A program made the translations under genes and the position numbers. A stretch of 64,000 bases of DNA, taken from Papio anubis (taxonomy: Eukaryota > Chordata > Mammalia > Primates > Cercopithecidae). Position 1 is the stretch's first letter. The number at the start of each line of letters is the position of its first letter. The stretch lies in assembly GCF_008728515.1 (NCBI RefSeq), contig NC_044989.1:75107754-75171753 (forward strand), written 5' to 3'. Shown here piece by piece: positions 46,694 through 57,271 of this stretch. A model generated the notes under the pieces. That model was given only the letters and a program-made list of their open reading frames with translations, searched no databases and was not told where the DNA came from.

Positions 46694-48199
46694 AAGCCAC
46701 TGGAGAGCTATGGCTAGTCCTGCGGTCTACTGTTTAAATAGCTTGGCTGAAATTAGCGCCACCCTCAGGGCCTCTGACTGGTCTTGGTTGGCAAATGTGA
46801 TTCATATTCAGGATATATAGCTCTCATGTGAACATCCAAAAAGCACTTGCCTCTGTCCCCTCCCTACCAAGCTTTCCCCTCTCCCCAATAAGCAGAACAC
46901 AGGTCTGGAGAGTAAATTCATCAAAAGTCCCCAGTGATATCCATTAACACATTCACATGGCCCTGTTTGACAATAACCGAGGGAAGAGGATGACCACGGC
47001 TAAGAGGATAATGGAAATAGCCAATGGGTGAGGGAAAGATGAAAATTAGACCCTATTTTTTTCTGATATCAAATTGGTGAGATTATGGGAGCATTCTCAT
47101 ACACTGTTGGTGGAAGTATGATTGGTATAGCCCTTCTGTGGGGAAAATAGGCAATATGCCTCACAGCAGGTTTTGTATAATTTTCTGGAAATTTGTGCTA
47201 AGGAAATACATATAGTTGAAGATTAAGATTTAACTTTAAGGATATTGACTGTCATATGGCTTATAATAGCTAAAAAGAGAAACTGTCTCTATATAATGGA
47301 TCCACTCACCCTTTATCAGGGTACAGTCAGGAAAACAATCCATTCCAGTCATTGCAAACATTTTAATACTGTGACTTGGTTACACAGGTGACGGGAATGC
47401 TGAGAAGCCAAGCAGTAGAGAAGCAACCCAGGGATTAGCAACATCAAGAAAAGTAGCTTCAATCCCACTGGCTGGATCGGAGTCACAAAGCAAGGACTGG
47501 GACCCTGGAATGGACTGGGAGATGAAGAAATTCTCTGCCTTCTCTCCCACCCACTCATTTTCTGCAGTGTTTCCATTGGCTGAACCTAGCAGGAAGTGTG
47601 TTGGCATAGGGAGCCTGGGAAATGGAGCCTCCTGTGATATGGGGCAATTAGGAAAGTAACTGGCATGCAACTTACAAAACCACTGTGTGGTTTTGTAGAA
47701 TATTATTGAGCAGGGTTATAGGATAATATTTAGTAACATAGAAAACATTACCAGTATGCTGCTTCATGCCAAAGAATATTTCAGAACAGTGTATTATGAT
47801 CCTGTTTTTGTTTAAAAAATACTTTTTGTTAAAAATTATGATATATGACGTAAGAGTTGTAATGGGTTTCCCTGAGGGCCTCCTCTGCCTCGCTGAACTC
47901 TGGTAGGGGCCTCAGCCCCCTTCCTCAGCAGCTCTCCCTCAAATGACTCACCCCTCTGGGGTCTGTGTGCTGCAGTTCAGCTTGGTGGTGTCCACCAGCC
48001 TTAGCCAGGCTGCTGCTCGGTGCAGTTTTGGTGCCACCTACCCTCCCTAGGCCACTGCTGCCCCCACTTCACAGCCTCAGGGAAGAGCTGCACTCCCATT
48101 TCCCACTGGGGGCTCAAAGTGGACACAGACACTTATTCTCCACAGACACTTATTCTCCACAGACCATAATACTGGACAAAACATTCAGAAGATACTTTT
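46694..48199. other. Intergenic stretch downstream of HK2
   Basis: Contains an L1M-like fragment at about 47060-47260 ('cattctcatacactgttggt'). The remainder is AT-rich or moderately GC-rich sequence I cannot assign. A 20-base unit containing 'ccacagacacttattct' is tandemly doubled at about 48125-48165. I see no gene. Confidence 0.7.
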
Positions 48200-48578
48200 T
48201 GAGATGGTTTGGCTCTCTTTCCCTACCCACATCTCATGTCAAATCGTAATTCCCAGTGTTGGAGGAGGGGTCTGGTGGGGGGGGGGTGATTGAATCATGG
48301 GGGCAGACTTCCCCCTTGCTGTTCTCATGATACAGTTCTTAGGAGACCTGGTTGTTTGAAGCTGTGTAGCACCTCCCCCTTCTCTCTCTTTCTCCTGTTG
48401 GCCATGTGAAGATGTGCTTGCTTCCCCTTACCTTCTGCTATGATTGCAAGTTTCCTGAGGCCTCCCCAGCCATGCTTCCTGTGCATCTTGCAGAACTGTT
48501 AGTCAATTAAACCTCTTTTCTTATAAATTACCCAATCTCAGGTAGTTCTTTGTAGCAATGGAAGGATGGATGAACACA
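48200..48578 (+). mobile_element. Solo MaLR LTR (MST/THE1 type)
   Basis: Begins 'tgagatggtttggctctctt', carries 'gattgaatcatgggggcaga', 'aggcctccccagccatg' and 'aaattacccaatctcaggta', and ends 'gatgaacaca'. These are the ordered landmarks of a MaLR LTR. The 5-base flank 'ctttt' occurs on both sides (48195-48199 and 48579-48583). No internal region is attached, so it is a solo LTR. Confidence 0.9.
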
Positions 48579-48732
48579 CTTTTTTTTATTGTATAATTTA
48601 ACACAGGTATTTGCACTAGAATGCTCTCCAAGCCCTGGATTCCCCATGCTCATGGCTTCCCTTGGGCTGCCTCCCTGCCCAACTCCCACCTGCTCTGTGG
48701 GGTTCCTCACCACAGGAGAAAGCCGTGTCATT

Positions 48733-49425
48733 TACTGGGACTCAGAAAACGATATTCCAAAATAATGGTGCTTTGACATGCTGAATAAAGAAGCAACCTC
48801 AAGGTCTTTCCTCCTGCCCCACCCTCAACTCTCTGTTTCTCCCAAAGCACAGGATAAGGCTTTTATCTGATATTCCCTGATCTGCATAAAGACTGAACCC
48901 CCTCCTCACAAGGAGAACACAAGTGCCTTCTGTCCTTTCCCTGAAATCTCTTAAGGACTGGACCCACCTAGGAGAACACAATTGTCCTCTATCCTATCTC
49001 TGAAATTTTATTATCTGTTGCAGAAAGGAAGACTGAGGAATGCAACCACACTTGGATGGATTTTTTCACAAGATAACGTTCGTGGATTCCAGCATTTCAT
49101 TCAAATTCCAAAGAGAATCATTTACAAGTTAATTTCTGTCTACCTGGCACATTCATTCTCTCTAATAAACATTTACTGCCCCTTGAAAAAGTTATCACAT
49201 TTCCTCTATCTCTCCTTCCCCTATGAAGAAGGGTATATAAGCATCTGGACTTCACTGCGTTATTGGGTAATCATTCTGTGATTCTTCCGTGTTATGTATG
49301 TTAAAATAAATTTGTACACAAAATAAAATTGCAATAGGAGAACAATCCTATTCATCTGCCTTTTGTCAGTTCATCTTCAGAAAACCTTCAGAGGGTGGAG
49401 GGGGAAGCTTTCTCTCTTTGCTTCT
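48733..49425 (+). mobile_element. Retroviral-type LTR, copy A (family not assigned)
   Basis: Aligns by eye along its length with the segment at 55442-56045: 'gaggaatgcaaccacac', 'atttacaagttaatttctgt', 'tatgaagaagggtatat', 'gttattgggtaat', 'atgttaaaataaatttgta' and 'atctgccttttgtcag' all occur in the same order. It has a TATA-like 'gggtatataagc' and a poly(A) signal, the layout of an LTR promoter and R/U5. It resembles MER21-type LTRs from memory, but that name is tentative. Confidence 0.7.
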
Positions 49426-51730
49426 ATAGATTTGAGGCTGTGAACAGGATAAACCAAATCTACTCTGCTCTCCTGGGAACCACAGTCAAGAGAATCTAGG
49501 ACCTGACAAACTGGCAAAAAGGGTAAGAATTTCTCACCAGTCAGATTCCTAGGTGTCTGTCTGTGGAATCCAATAGAGCAGATGGTAAAAATCACTGTCT
49601 CTGTTTCCTTTCCAAATTCAGGTTAGTGGGGAGAAAACTATTTGTATAGACTAGCCTTAGGTTTAGTGACCGTGGTATATTTTTATCATGGGGGCTGCAT
49701 TTTTTGCACCCATTTAAAAAATGCCCCATGTTATTGTAAATCTAGAAAGTTACCTTTGGGACTTTCCATAAAGAGGGCTTATTGGTTTGAGTCACTTATG
49801 GGATAAATAAATCAGCCATATTTAAACAACTGTTTTGCCAGTTTGTCAAGTCCTAGGTTCCCTTGACTGTCTTCTTAGTACCCATGAAAAGACACAAAAG
49901 AAATATAGCCTTGAAGACTTATTTGACAAGAATAAAAGAAAAACAGACATTAGGTTTAAAACAAAGTTAAAAATCCTTCAAATGCTCAAACTGTCTGCTT
50001 TGGATTTTATAAGCAAGGCACTCTAACCTGTGGTCTAGTGCTTAGAATTCAGTGTTTTCAGTGCTCTAGTCCAGGTTCAATTCCTGGTTAGGGGAACCAG
50101 TTCCTTGGAAATAAAAGTCCTTTGACTCAGGAGACGGAGAAAAAAGCATTTATGAGAGTTTAAATTATTTGTCTTGAATTTACATTTGTATGACTCTTGA
50201 CTTTTGGAGGTATCCAGTCATTTGTAATCCTTTCTTTCCTCATGAACAGCAGTAGATTTCCTGTTTCTATTTTCCATCCATTGGGTCACATGTGTTTTTG
50301 GGTCTTTGATGCAGATGACCAGCTGAGAGGTTAGGACCCTGGAGAATATATCCAGATGGAGGTGTGAGTTGCATCCCATTTGCAGCTAGTGAAACTTTCC
50401 TTTTTTTAAGTTGTTGTTGGGAGTAGTCTGGATCTTGGAAATGTTGCAGCTTTTCGCTCCCCTTTTGGAGACCTTGGTTAAAGCCGTAAAGGGCTTCATG
50501 GTTTTAGTCTCATATGTGTTAATTTGTTTCAGTTTTGAGTCATTTGAAGTTATGCCTTTGGTTTAAAACTTTGGTTTGTATTTAGAGCGTGATGGCAACT
50601 CCCCCCGCAACCCCTCACGCCCCATTTATTTTACTTTCTGGGCAGGAGAGCCAGAGCCATGAGCAATTATGGTGCCTCTCCCAGGCAGAAGGGGGAGGTA
50701 CTGCTCTCACAGCCACTGCTGCCACAACTACCACCATTCCTCAGCTCCAGGGAAGGTCGGTTGCTCACAGGGCAGAAAGTTTACCACTTGTATATTTAAA
50801 AGGATTTTTGTTAAGACCTATATGGTCAGAAGTCAGCTTAATTAAAAACTGATATTCAGGTATTTTTGTAAAAGTTATCTTTTAGGTCCTGTTTCTCCTA
50901 TGGGAACTTCTTAGTCAACAAGCCCTCTTTTTCTGGGACCCCTGATAACTACAACTTCATTGGCTTTCTGGGAAACTTAAAAACTCCCCAAACTAGCTCT
51001 TCTAAGACCTGTTCTTACACTTACTTAAGTCCAAATGCTTTTCAAGTTCATGTCACTTCAATAAATCTTTGGTAAATAAAGTTAGTTCAAAAATTGTTGG
51101 TAAAATAAGCCTGTCTATCCCAGGCAAACAGAATTAATGTTGACAATTTTGAAATGTCATTTCAACATTCATTCTGACATTTTTGCCTGGGTCTACTGCT
51201 TAGACAGGTTTATGCTGTCTCTGTTGATGTATTAAGGTCATACAACTTGCTTCTGTGATATTTTTGATACTTGCTTGATTTGTTGGTTAGCTAAAGCTGT
51301 CAGGGCTGGCATCTGGACTCCCCCAAAACCCTACACACATCTTGCTGCAAGCTTATATCTTTGGTTTTGAGCCCTTGAATTCTGGGGTCTGGATAGGTGG
51401 CCATAGTGAGTACTTGAGATATGTGTGTGCACAGCACAGGGGAGAGCCAAGCCCAACATGACCACATCTTCCTTGGCTCAGCTCTACCTCCTGGCCATGC
51501 ATTGTCTTCACAGCTCCATCCTCTGTCCCAGGCTCTGCACTTGCTATGTAAATCCAGGTCACAAATAGGCCCTACCCTTCATAACTCCTCTGGGTACCAC
51601 ATTGGTATTTGGGACCTAGGATGACTGGGGCTGAGGGGTACATTGAGGAGGGTACCTGTGTCCAGTATCTTAAAGACCTTGGTTAAGATGAGATTGGCTA
51701 ATACAGGGTTTGCTTTTTCAGAAGAAAAAA
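49426..51730 (+). mobile_element. Probable degenerate ERV-internal sequence
   Basis: Lies directly after LTR copy A and contains no sustained reading frame. It carries a 25-base-scale inverted repeat (about 49490-49518 against about 49832-49860) and a tRNA-Glu-like element at 50024-50099. Position between two related LTRs is the main reason to call it ERV-internal. I recognise no gag, pol or env protein motif. Confidence 0.4.
50024..50099 (+). pseudogene. Degenerate tRNA-Glu-like sequence (anticodon TTC)
   Basis: Resembles tRNA-Glu over its full length. The A-box region reads 'tggtctagtgcttag', the anticodon loop 'ttttcag' has TTC in place, the T arm has a perfect five-pair stem around 'ttcaatt', and the end reads 'ggggaacca'. 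The acceptor stem and anticodon stem are mismatched and the D arm is altered, so it is not expected to make a functional tRNA. Confidence 0.7.
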
Positions 51731-51734
51731 TTGT

Positions 51735-52156
51735 TTGGGTGAAGGAGAAAGGACAAGATGGAGGAAGGTGAACAAGAAGGCATAATCCATGTTGCTTCCG
51801 GGTTCTTCCTCACCAACTTTCCCACGCGCGGGAAGATGCAGATCAACCGAGCATGCGCCAGGTGATGTCAATCCGAAGAGATCAAATCTTACCCGGCCAC
51901 GCCTACGGAGACGCCCCTATCACACCCTTATCCTGCCCACTGCCCTCCCCCTTCCAGTACCAATGCATAAAAGTCCGCTGCCGGCAGGAGCCGGTGTGAC
52001 TTCTTCGGCCCCCGCATTTGTGGACTGGAGAACATCACCCGAGAGCGCCGGTGTGACTTCCCTGCCCCCCCACACCTGAGGACCAGAGAACCTCGCCCGA
52101 GAGTGTGTGCATATTTGCAATAAAAGACTGCCACTTTCTTATGTACTTTGGCCTCA
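51735..52156 (+). mobile_element. CpG-rich retroviral-type LTR with 57-base direct repeat
   Basis: Order of signals: CpG-dense U3 ('cccacgcgcgggaag'), TATA-like 'gcataaaag' at about 51965, two tandem copies of a unit starting 'ccggtgtgactt' (51991-52047 and from 52048), AATAAA at 52119-52124 and a short downstream tail. This matches U3-R-U5 of a gammaretrovirus-like LTR. Family and exact ends are not assigned: I could not find matching target duplications. Confidence 0.65.
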
Positions 52157-52453
52157 TGTTTAATTACTTAGCTCTCCTAAATTAAGTTAAATTAAATTAA
52201 ATGAAACAAAACAAAAATAACATAAATGGCTAACTTTTACATTCAAATATAACTTGAGCAATTCAAATATAATTGTTAAGAATGAGTAAATTAAATGGTA
52301 AGTGTAAATGGGATAAATGCTTTTATAAGCTTGCCAACATTTCAAAAATCTTTTTGGTAACTTAAAATCTTAAAGTCAAGTCATGTTCAATTAAGTAATA
52401 GATAATCATAAAATATCTCACTCATTTCTCAGTTAAAATACAGAAATATTAAT

Positions 52454-52762
52454 TTTTTTTATTTTTTATTTTTTTTTTTTTGAGACGGAGTCTCGCTCTA
52501 CCGCCCAGGCTGGAGTGCAGTGGCCGGATCTCAGCTCACTGCAAGCTCCGCCTCCCGGGTTCACGCCGTTCTCCTGCCTCAGCCTCCCAAGTAGCTGGGA
52601 CTATAGGCGCCCACCACCTCGCCCGGCTAGTTTTTTGTATTTTTTAGTAGAGACGGGGTTTCACTGGGTTAGCCAGGATGGTCTCGATCTCCTGACCTCG
52701 TGATCCGCCCATCTTGGCCTCCCAAAGTGCTGGGATTACAGGCTTGAGCCACCGCGCCCGGC
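52454..52762 (-). repeat. AluY (cercopithecoid), full length
   Basis: Near-consensus reverse AluY with the 12-base duplication 'agaaatattaat' on both sides (about 52442 and 52763). Confidence 0.95.
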
Positions 52763-52898
52763 AGAAATATTAATTATTAAACATAAATTTCTGTTTACAT
52801 ATTTTGACATATTATTGTACATGGTATAGAAAAGCTAAACATATCTGAATCTGTTAATAAACAACAGAAAAAAAAATGGAGGGAACATTTATTTCTCA

Positions 52899-52974
52899 AG
52901 CCCCTGGCCTCAAGCACTCCTGCCTCAGCCTCCCAAAATGATGGGATTACAGGTGTGAGCCACCGTGTCTGGCC
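52899..52974 (-). repeat. Alu fragment
   Basis: Short piece with 'cctgcctcagcctcccaaaa' and 'gtgagccaccgtgtctggcc'. Confidence 0.7.
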
Positions 52975-53656
52975 AGGAACATATATTTCTAAAAAATATA
53001 AAAAGGTTTTCATCCACAAATACTTATATAAAACAATTCAAAATAACTTACTTCCTAAGTTTTTAATAGAAATTATGGCTACCAAGAGGTAAAATTATAA
53101 TTAATATGTGTAATTAAAACTACTATCTATAAGAAATAATTCTGTATACAGAGTATATGAGGAAAGTAAGATGTCATAAGGTATGAAGATAGGTTTTTTG
53201 TTGTGGAAAGAAATGTTTTTGTCTAGGGAGAAGTTATTTAAAGTTCATTTTATAATAAATGAATAAAGGAAGAAATGATAATAGATAAAACTAAATGAAT
53301 ATAAAAAGTTGGGGGAAGAGAATAAAAAAGTTGTAAGAGATTATAAAAGGTTTATGAAAATGTTATTTTGTGTGGTCAAAACTGAGATTGAATGGATTTA
53401 TTAGGCTTCATTAAAATTAGCTTTAATACTGATGATACAAAAGTAAAATTTGTTTTTCCCTTTTAAATAAGATTTTCTTGCATTGATATGCGATAATAAA
53501 AGACTTTGTTCACTTTTATCACAAAGTACAAAAGAAATTTTAAAATGGAAGAGAGAGAGAAACAGATTCTGTATGCCTCATGCTGTCTTTCTTAGTTCTT
53601 TTGATTACTTGAAAAACTAAGTCTCTATTAAAGAGTAAAGATTTTTGCCTATTGAA

Positions 53657-53957
53657 TTTTTTTTTTTTTTTTTTTTGAGACAGAGTCTTGCTCTGTCGCA
53701 CAGGCTAGAGTGCAATGGTGCAATCTCGGCTCACTGCAACCTCTGCCTCCCGGGTTCAAGCAATTCTCCTGCCTCAGCCTCCTGAGTAGCTGAGATTACA
53801 GGCACCTGCCACTATACCCAGCTTATTTTTGTATTTTTATTACAGATGGGGTTTCACTATGTTGGTCAGGCTGGTCTCAAACTCCTGACTTCAGGTGATC
53901 CACCCGCCTTGGCCTCCCAAAGTGCTGGTATTACAGGCGTGAGACACCATGCCTGGC
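53657..53957 (-). repeat. Alu (AluS-like), full length
   Basis: T run of about 19, then a full reverse Alu ending 'gacaccatgcctggc'. Confidence 0.92.
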
Positions 53958-54134
53958 TCTATTTCTTGATTATATACTAAACAAAGGGGTTTAGTATATA
54001 ATTCATGAGTTTTCTAGAAAACTCATGAGATTAACATGAGTTTTCTAGAAAAGGGGTGAGCAATTCCTGGAACTGAGGATTCCTCTTCCTTTTAGACCAT
54101 ATAGGGTAACTTCCTGATGTTGCCATGGCATTTA

Positions 54135-54410
54135 TTTTTTATTTTATTTTTTTTTTTTTGAGACAGAGTCTCGCTCTGTCGCCCAGGCTGGAGTGCAGTG
54201 GCCGAATCTCAGCTCACTGCAAGCTCCACCTCCCGGGTTTACGCCATTCTCCTGCCTCAGCCTCCCGAGTAGCTGGGACTATAGGCGCCTGCCACCTCGC
54301 CTGGCTTTTTTTTTGTATTTTTTAGTAGAGACGGGGTTTCATCCTCGTGATCCTCCCATCTCGGCCTCCCAAAGTGCTGGGATTACAGGCTTGAGCCACT
54401 GCACCCGGCC
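54135..54410 (-). repeat. AluY (cercopithecoid) with internal deletion
   Basis: Reverse AluY missing about 35 bases after 'ggggtttcatc'. The duplication 'tgccatggcattt' is intact at 54121-54133 and from 54411. Confidence 0.94.
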
Positions 54411-55063
54411 TGCCATGGCATTTTTAAACTGTCATGGCACTGGCAGGAGTGTCTGTTAGCATGCGAATACATTATTATTAGCGTATAATGAGCAATAAGG
54501 ATGACCAGAGGTCATTTTCATCGCCATCTTGGTTTGGGTGGGTTTTGGCCAGCTTCTTTACCACTTGCTGTTTTATCAGCAAGGTCTTTGTGACCTGTAT
54601 CTTGTGCTGACCTCCTATCTCATCCTGTCTCTAAGAATGCCTCGCCTCCTGGGAATGCAGCCCATTAGGTCTCAGCCTTATTTCACCCAGCCTGTATTCA
54701 AGTTGAAGTTGCTCTGGTTCAGATGCCTCTGACACTTATATTTGGACAAACTTTGTGCATGGAAACTACAAACCAAAAAAAATCTGTCAGATTGCCACTA
54801 ATCTTCTCAACTGACTGCCTTCTAGACTCGAAAGAAACCAGTTTACAGACTACTCCAGACACTTGTTTTTCTTATTTCCATAGAAATGCCTCTTATGAAG
54901 GATCTTTTTGCTAAATCATATATGGAGGCCTACCTTTGAGATCCCATCTGCAATGCCAACCATTTATTGAACTGGTCTATTCCCAAGAGTGTAAGGCTGG
55001 TTGAATGGGACCCGTTGCCATTCAGCTACTAACTTGATTTTTCTCTCCACAGCTACTCACTAA

Positions 55064-55395
55064 ATTTTTATTTTTATTTTTATTTATTTATTTATTTATT
55101 TATTTTTTTGAGATGGAGTCTTGCTCTGTCCCCCAGGCTGGAGTGCAGTGGCACAATCTCGGCTCACTGCAACTTCTGCCTCCCGGGTTCAGGCGATTCT
55201 CCTGCCTCAGCCTCCTGAGTAGCTGGGATTACAGGTGCACACCACTATGCCCAGCTAATTTTTTTTTTTGTATTTGTAGTAGCGATAGGGTTTCACCATG
55301 TTGGCCAGGCTGGTCTCGAACTCCTGACCTTGTGATCCGCCCACCTCAGCCTCCCAAAGTGCTGCGATTACAGGCATGAGCCACTGCGCCCGGCC
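55064..55395 (-). repeat. Alu (AluS-like), full length
   Basis: A (TTTA)n-rich tail, then a complete reverse Alu ending 'gcgcccggcc', with 'ctaaattttta' on both sides. Confidence 0.93.
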
Positions 55396-55441
55396 TAAAT
55401 TTTTAATATATAAACCTTCTAGGAAAGTTTCAGACAGGGAA

Positions 55442-56045
55442 TGTTGGGTCTCAGAAAATAATACCCCAAAATAAGGTGCGTGGACATACCAAATAAAACA
55501 GCAGCTTCAGGAGCTCTCTATAATCCCATCCCGCCCTAAGCCTCTGTCTGTCCAAAGCATAGGATGAGGCTTTTCTCTAATACCCCTTTATCTGCATAAG
55601 GACTGGACCCACCTGGGAGAGCACAACTGTCCTCTAACCTCTCCCTGATATTTCATTATCTGTTTCAGAAAAGAAGCCTGAGGAATGCAACCACACCTAG
55701 ACAGACTTTTCCACAAAATAATGTCTGCCTCTTAGGCTCATTCAATTTCAAAGAGAATTATTTACAAGTTAATTTCTGTCTTTTGAGTCCACTCATTCTC
55801 CCTAATACCCATTTACTACCCCTCAAAAAAAATTGCCACATTTTCCCCATCTCTTCTTCCTTTATGAAGAAGGGTATATACGCATCTGGACCTCACTGGG
55901 TTATTGGGTAATACTCTTGTGATTATCCTGTACTTATGCATGTTAAAATAAATTTGTATGCATTTTATCTTCAATTAATCTGCCTTTTGTCAGCTCATCT
56001 TCGCAAACCTTCAGAGAGTGAAGGGGAAAGCTTTTTCTCTTTATC
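55442..56045 (+). mobile_element. Retroviral-type LTR, copy B (related to copy A)
   Basis: Starts 'tgttgggtctcagaaaataa' and follows copy A in order through 'gaagaagggtatata', 'gggttattgggtaat', 'ttaaaataaatttgtatg' and 'aaaccttcagagagtg'. Same strand as copy A. It could be the partner LTR of one broken provirus or an independent copy of the same family. Confidence 0.7.
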
Positions 56046-56360
56046 CTAAACCTTCAAAGAAATGGGTGGTCTGTGCTCAAGTTGTTTGTGGCTTGGAAAT
56101 TGCTTTTCCATCTTGTTCCAAGCCTGTTGGGTCCTTTTCTTTCTTTCTTTCCTTTCCACTTTGTTTTCTTTAGTTTGGGCCTCAGATGCAGAAGGCTAAA
56201 TTACTTATACTTCTGCTTTATTCAGGGCATTTTCTAGTCTTTGCATAAATCTTTCTGGCTTTTTCATTTTCTTATTCCCTTTTATCCTCATTTTCCATTC
56301 TCTACTTACAATCAATAACTGTGTTATTGCATTTGATGTGCAACTTATTTCTGTATGTGG

Positions 56361-56665
56361 TTTTTTTTTTTTTTTTTTTTGAGACGGAGTCTCGCTCTGT
56401 CGCCCAGGCTGGAGTGCAGTGGCCGGATCTCAGCTCACTGCAAGCTCCGCCTCCCGGGTTTACGCCATTCTCCTGCCTCAGCCTCCCGAGTAGCTGGGAC
56501 TACAGGCGCCCACCACCTCGCCTGGCTAGTTTTTTGTATTTTTTTTTAGTAGAGACGGGGTTTCACCGGGTTAGCCAGGATGGTCTCGATCTCCTGACTT
56601 CGTGATCCGCCCGTCTCGGCCTCCCAAAGTGCTGGGATTACAGGCTTGAGCCACCGCGCCCAGCC
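56361..56665 (-). repeat. AluY (cercopithecoid), full length
   Basis: Near-consensus reverse AluY. 'gtatgtg' flanks both ends (about 56353 and 56666). Confidence 0.94.
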
Positions 56666-56812
56666 GTATGTGTTTTTATAAAGCATATGTTGTTTTGTGT
56701 GCATGAAATTTTACATGCACACAAAATTTACAAAATTCTATTGGCTAAAATCTCTTTTTTTCCATCCACTAAGCACCATACTTTTAAAGATCCACAGATG
56801 CTTCTATGTGTA

Positions 56813-57271
56813 TGTCTCACGTGTCTGTGTGAAGAGACCACCAAACAGGCTTTGTGTGAGCAACAAGGCTGTTTATTTCACCTGGGTGCAGGTGGGCTGA
56901 GTCCGAAAAGAGAGTCAGCAAAGGGTGGTGGGATTATCATTAGTTCTTATAGGTTTGGGGATAGGCGATGGAGTTTGGAGCAATGTTTTGCGGGCAGGGG
57001 GTGGATCTCACAAGGTACATTCTCAAGAGTGGGGAGAATTACAAAGAACCTACTTAAGGGTGGGGAAATTATAAAGACCTTCTTAAGGGTGGGGGAGATT
57101 ACAAAGTAAATTGATCAGTTAGGGTGGGGAAGAAACAAATCACAATGGTGGAATGTCATCAGTTAAGGCTATTTTCACTTCTTTTGTGGAACTTCAGTTG
57201 CTTCAGGCCATCTGGATGTATACGTGCAGGTCACAGATATGCTGGCTTAGCTTGGGCTCAGAGGCCTGACA
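56813..57271 (-). mobile_element. Solo LTR7-type (HERV-H) LTR
   Basis: Read on the reverse strand it begins TGTCAGGCCTCTGAGCCCAA, continues with 'cctgcacgtatacatccaga', repeated 'ccccacccttaag' units and a GAAATAAACAGCC poly(A) region, and ends at TGAGACA. This is the characteristic LTR7 order. A perfect 5-base duplication 'gtgta' lies on each side (56808-56812 and 57272-57276). No internal HERV-H sequence remains. Confidence 0.92.

Larger units (their letters stand above)
52157..55441. other. AT-rich intergenic stretch with Alus
   Basis: AT-rich DNA between the CpG-rich LTR and LTR copy B, interrupted by reverse Alus listed separately. An 'aactcatgagattaacatga' short inverted/direct repeat occurs near 54003-54050. 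No gene is seen. Confidence 0.7.

Noticed and set aside
50024..50099. Functional tRNA-Glu gene
   Set aside because: Acceptor and anticodon stems are mismatched and the B box departs from consensus ('ggttcaattcc'), so it is called a fossil.
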